From: Hyphomicrobium_A sp963759735
Lineage (GTDB): Bacteria; Pseudomonadota; Alphaproteobacteria; Rhizobiales; Hyphomicrobiaceae
Direction: 5' to 3'
Assembly: GCA_963759735.1 (NCBI GenBank)
Contig: CAVXAF010000012.1
Coordinates: 1 to 64,000 of the forward strand
Length of the DNA: 64,000 nt
Position numbers and translations under genes: made by a program. A model generated the notes under the pieces. The model had not been told where the DNA came from and made no database searches. It saw only the letters and a list, made by a program, of their open reading frames with translations. Positions 63,139-64,000 of this stretch are shown one piece after another (position 1 is the first letter of the stretch; every line of letters starts with the position of its first letter).

Positions 63139-64000
63139 GTGGCAGGCAACCGCGGCATCGCCGGCCGGATGCAGCAGCGGGCCGCCTTGGTGTGCGCGCT
63201 GCTCACGGCGCTGGCGTGCACGCCGGTCGCGGCGCAATCGGTGGACCAGGACGGTGACCGCGTACCCGGCATCCCCGAGCCGTCGATCGCCGTCAACTTT
63301 CCGCGCGCGTTTGGCGATCCCGGCGGCATCCGCTCAGCGCTCGCCGGTCGCGGCGTCACCTATGCGGTCAACTACATCGGCGAGACGCTCGGCAATCCGA
63401 CCGGCGGGTTTGCGCAAGGCACGTTCTATGACGGGCGGCTCGAAGTGGCGCTCACCGTCGACATGGAGAAGGCGATCGGCTGGGACGGCCTGACGTTGTT
63501 CGCCAATGCCTACGACATTCACGGTCGCAGCATCACCGCCACCGACCTCGGCGCCTTGATGACGGTGAGTTTCATCGAGGCGCTGCCATCGACGCGCCTG
63601 TTCGAGCTGTGGCTGGATCAGAAGCTGCTCGATGACCGGTTGTCGTTCCGCTTCGGACAGCTGGCCGCCGACAGCGAGTTTCTGCTCAGCGACAGTGCCG
63701 GCGCCTTCCTCAACGCCACCTGGGGCTGGCCGGCGCTGGCCGGCGTCAACCTGCCGGACGGCGGTCCTGCGTATCCGCTCGCCGCGCCCGCCGCGCGGCT
63801 GGCCTTCAACCCGACCGATCAGCTCGGCCTGCTCATCGGCGTATTCAGCGGCGAGCCCGCAGACGATTGCGAAGACCTGCCGCAGGAATGCAATCCGCAC
63901 GGTCTCGACTTCAATTTCGGCCCGCCGCTGCTGATGGGTGAGCTGGCGATCCGCTATAATCAGGACGAGGGCCAACTCGCCGGAACGTTCAAGCTCGGAG
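63139..64000 (+). CDS. OprB-type carbohydrate porin, cut by window end
   Basis: The first 287 residues of an OprB-family outer-membrane porin. The signal peptide (MQQRAALVCALLTALACTPVAA-Q part) is followed by IRSALAGRGVTYAVNYIGETLGNPTGG, FYDGRLEVALTVDMEKAIGWDGLTLFANAYDIHG and LFELWLDQKLLDDRLSFRFGQLAADSEFLLS, the usual family pattern. OprB porins let sugars pass the outer membrane. The GTG at 63139 has GGGAGG 7 bases upstream and is preferred to the ATG 30 bases later. The C-terminal third lies outside the window. Confidence 0.88.
   Translation, partial: MAGNRGIAGRMQQRAALVCALLTALACTPVAAQSVDQDGDRVPGIPEPSIAVNFPRAFGDPGGIRSALAGRGVTYAVNYIGETLGNPTGGFAQGTFYDGRLEVALTVDMEKAIGWDGLTLFANAYDIHGRSITATDLGALMTVSFIEALPSTRLFELWLDQKLLDDRLSFRFGQLAADSEFLLSDSAGAFLNATWGWPALAGVNLPDGGPAYPLAAPAARLAFNPTDQLGLLIGVFSGEPADDCEDLPQECNPHGLDFNFGPPLLMGELAIRYNQDEGQLAGTFKLG

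Overview
The window looks like a chromosomal segment of an alphaproteobacterium of the order Hyphomicrobiales (Rhizobiales). Pointers are the gene set and order (grxD-bolA-purL-purQ-purS-purC with a DUF1476 gene and purB next to them), a CckA-type hybrid kinase, the one-cysteine alphaproteobacterial DksA, a Rhizobiales-type porin, a DUF992 protein, a eukaryote-like NADP isocitrate dehydrogenase and a liv transporter operon carrying a DUF6867 gene. GC content is high throughout. The clearest exception is a lower-GC island gene near 14.3-15.2 kb. I see no rRNA, no convincing tRNA, no insertion sequence and no CRISPR array.

Layout. 0-5 kb is accessory: a small orphan gene, an adenylation-domain-only DNA ligase without an obvious start, a frameshifted tyrosine recombinase, a porin broken by several frameshifts and a small membrane protein. 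5-12 kb is an envelope block: opgG-opgH (periplasmic glucan synthesis) after a hairpin-rich leader, meeting the convergent ycjX-ycjF pair and a 28-residue membrane peptide. 12-16 kb holds a frameshifted amidohydrolase, a lower-GC HEPN-like protein and a MoxR-type ATPase. 16-26 kb holds dksA, a frameshifted DUF3772/MscS channel, fliO, cckA, two small exported proteins, a frameshifted outer-membrane protein and a frameshifted TonB-like protein. 26-33 kb holds recA, a long inverted repeat, alaS, a Kef-type antiporter and a phosphodiesterase. 33-40 kb holds a DUF992 protein, icd, a trmJ fused to a DUF433-like domain, an exported protein, rpsD and a tandem PqiA protein.

40-44 kb is the most interesting block. 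It is a bufferin-type peptide cluster: a cysteine-repeat precursor (bufA2-like), the MNIO enzyme (bufB, DUF692) and its partner (bufC, DUF2063), followed by a secreted WCPTC thioredoxin and preceded by a divergent DoxX gene. A terminator-like hairpin lies between precursor and enzyme, and one short sequence motif stands in front of both divergent units. 44-56 kb holds an RlpA-like protein, grxD, bolA and the purine genes (purL, purQ, purS, purC, purB) with small exported proteins, the F1-ATPase inhibitor zeta subunit and a divergent SecY-like paralogue between them. 56-62.5 kb is the livHMGF-DUF6867-livK operon. The window ends with a CDGSH iron-sulfur protein and the start of an OprB-type porin.

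Six genes carry frameshifts, all within the first 26 kb and all on the minus strand, while the encoded proteins stay recognisable on both sides. Base-calling errors near a contig end would explain this as well as real gene decay.
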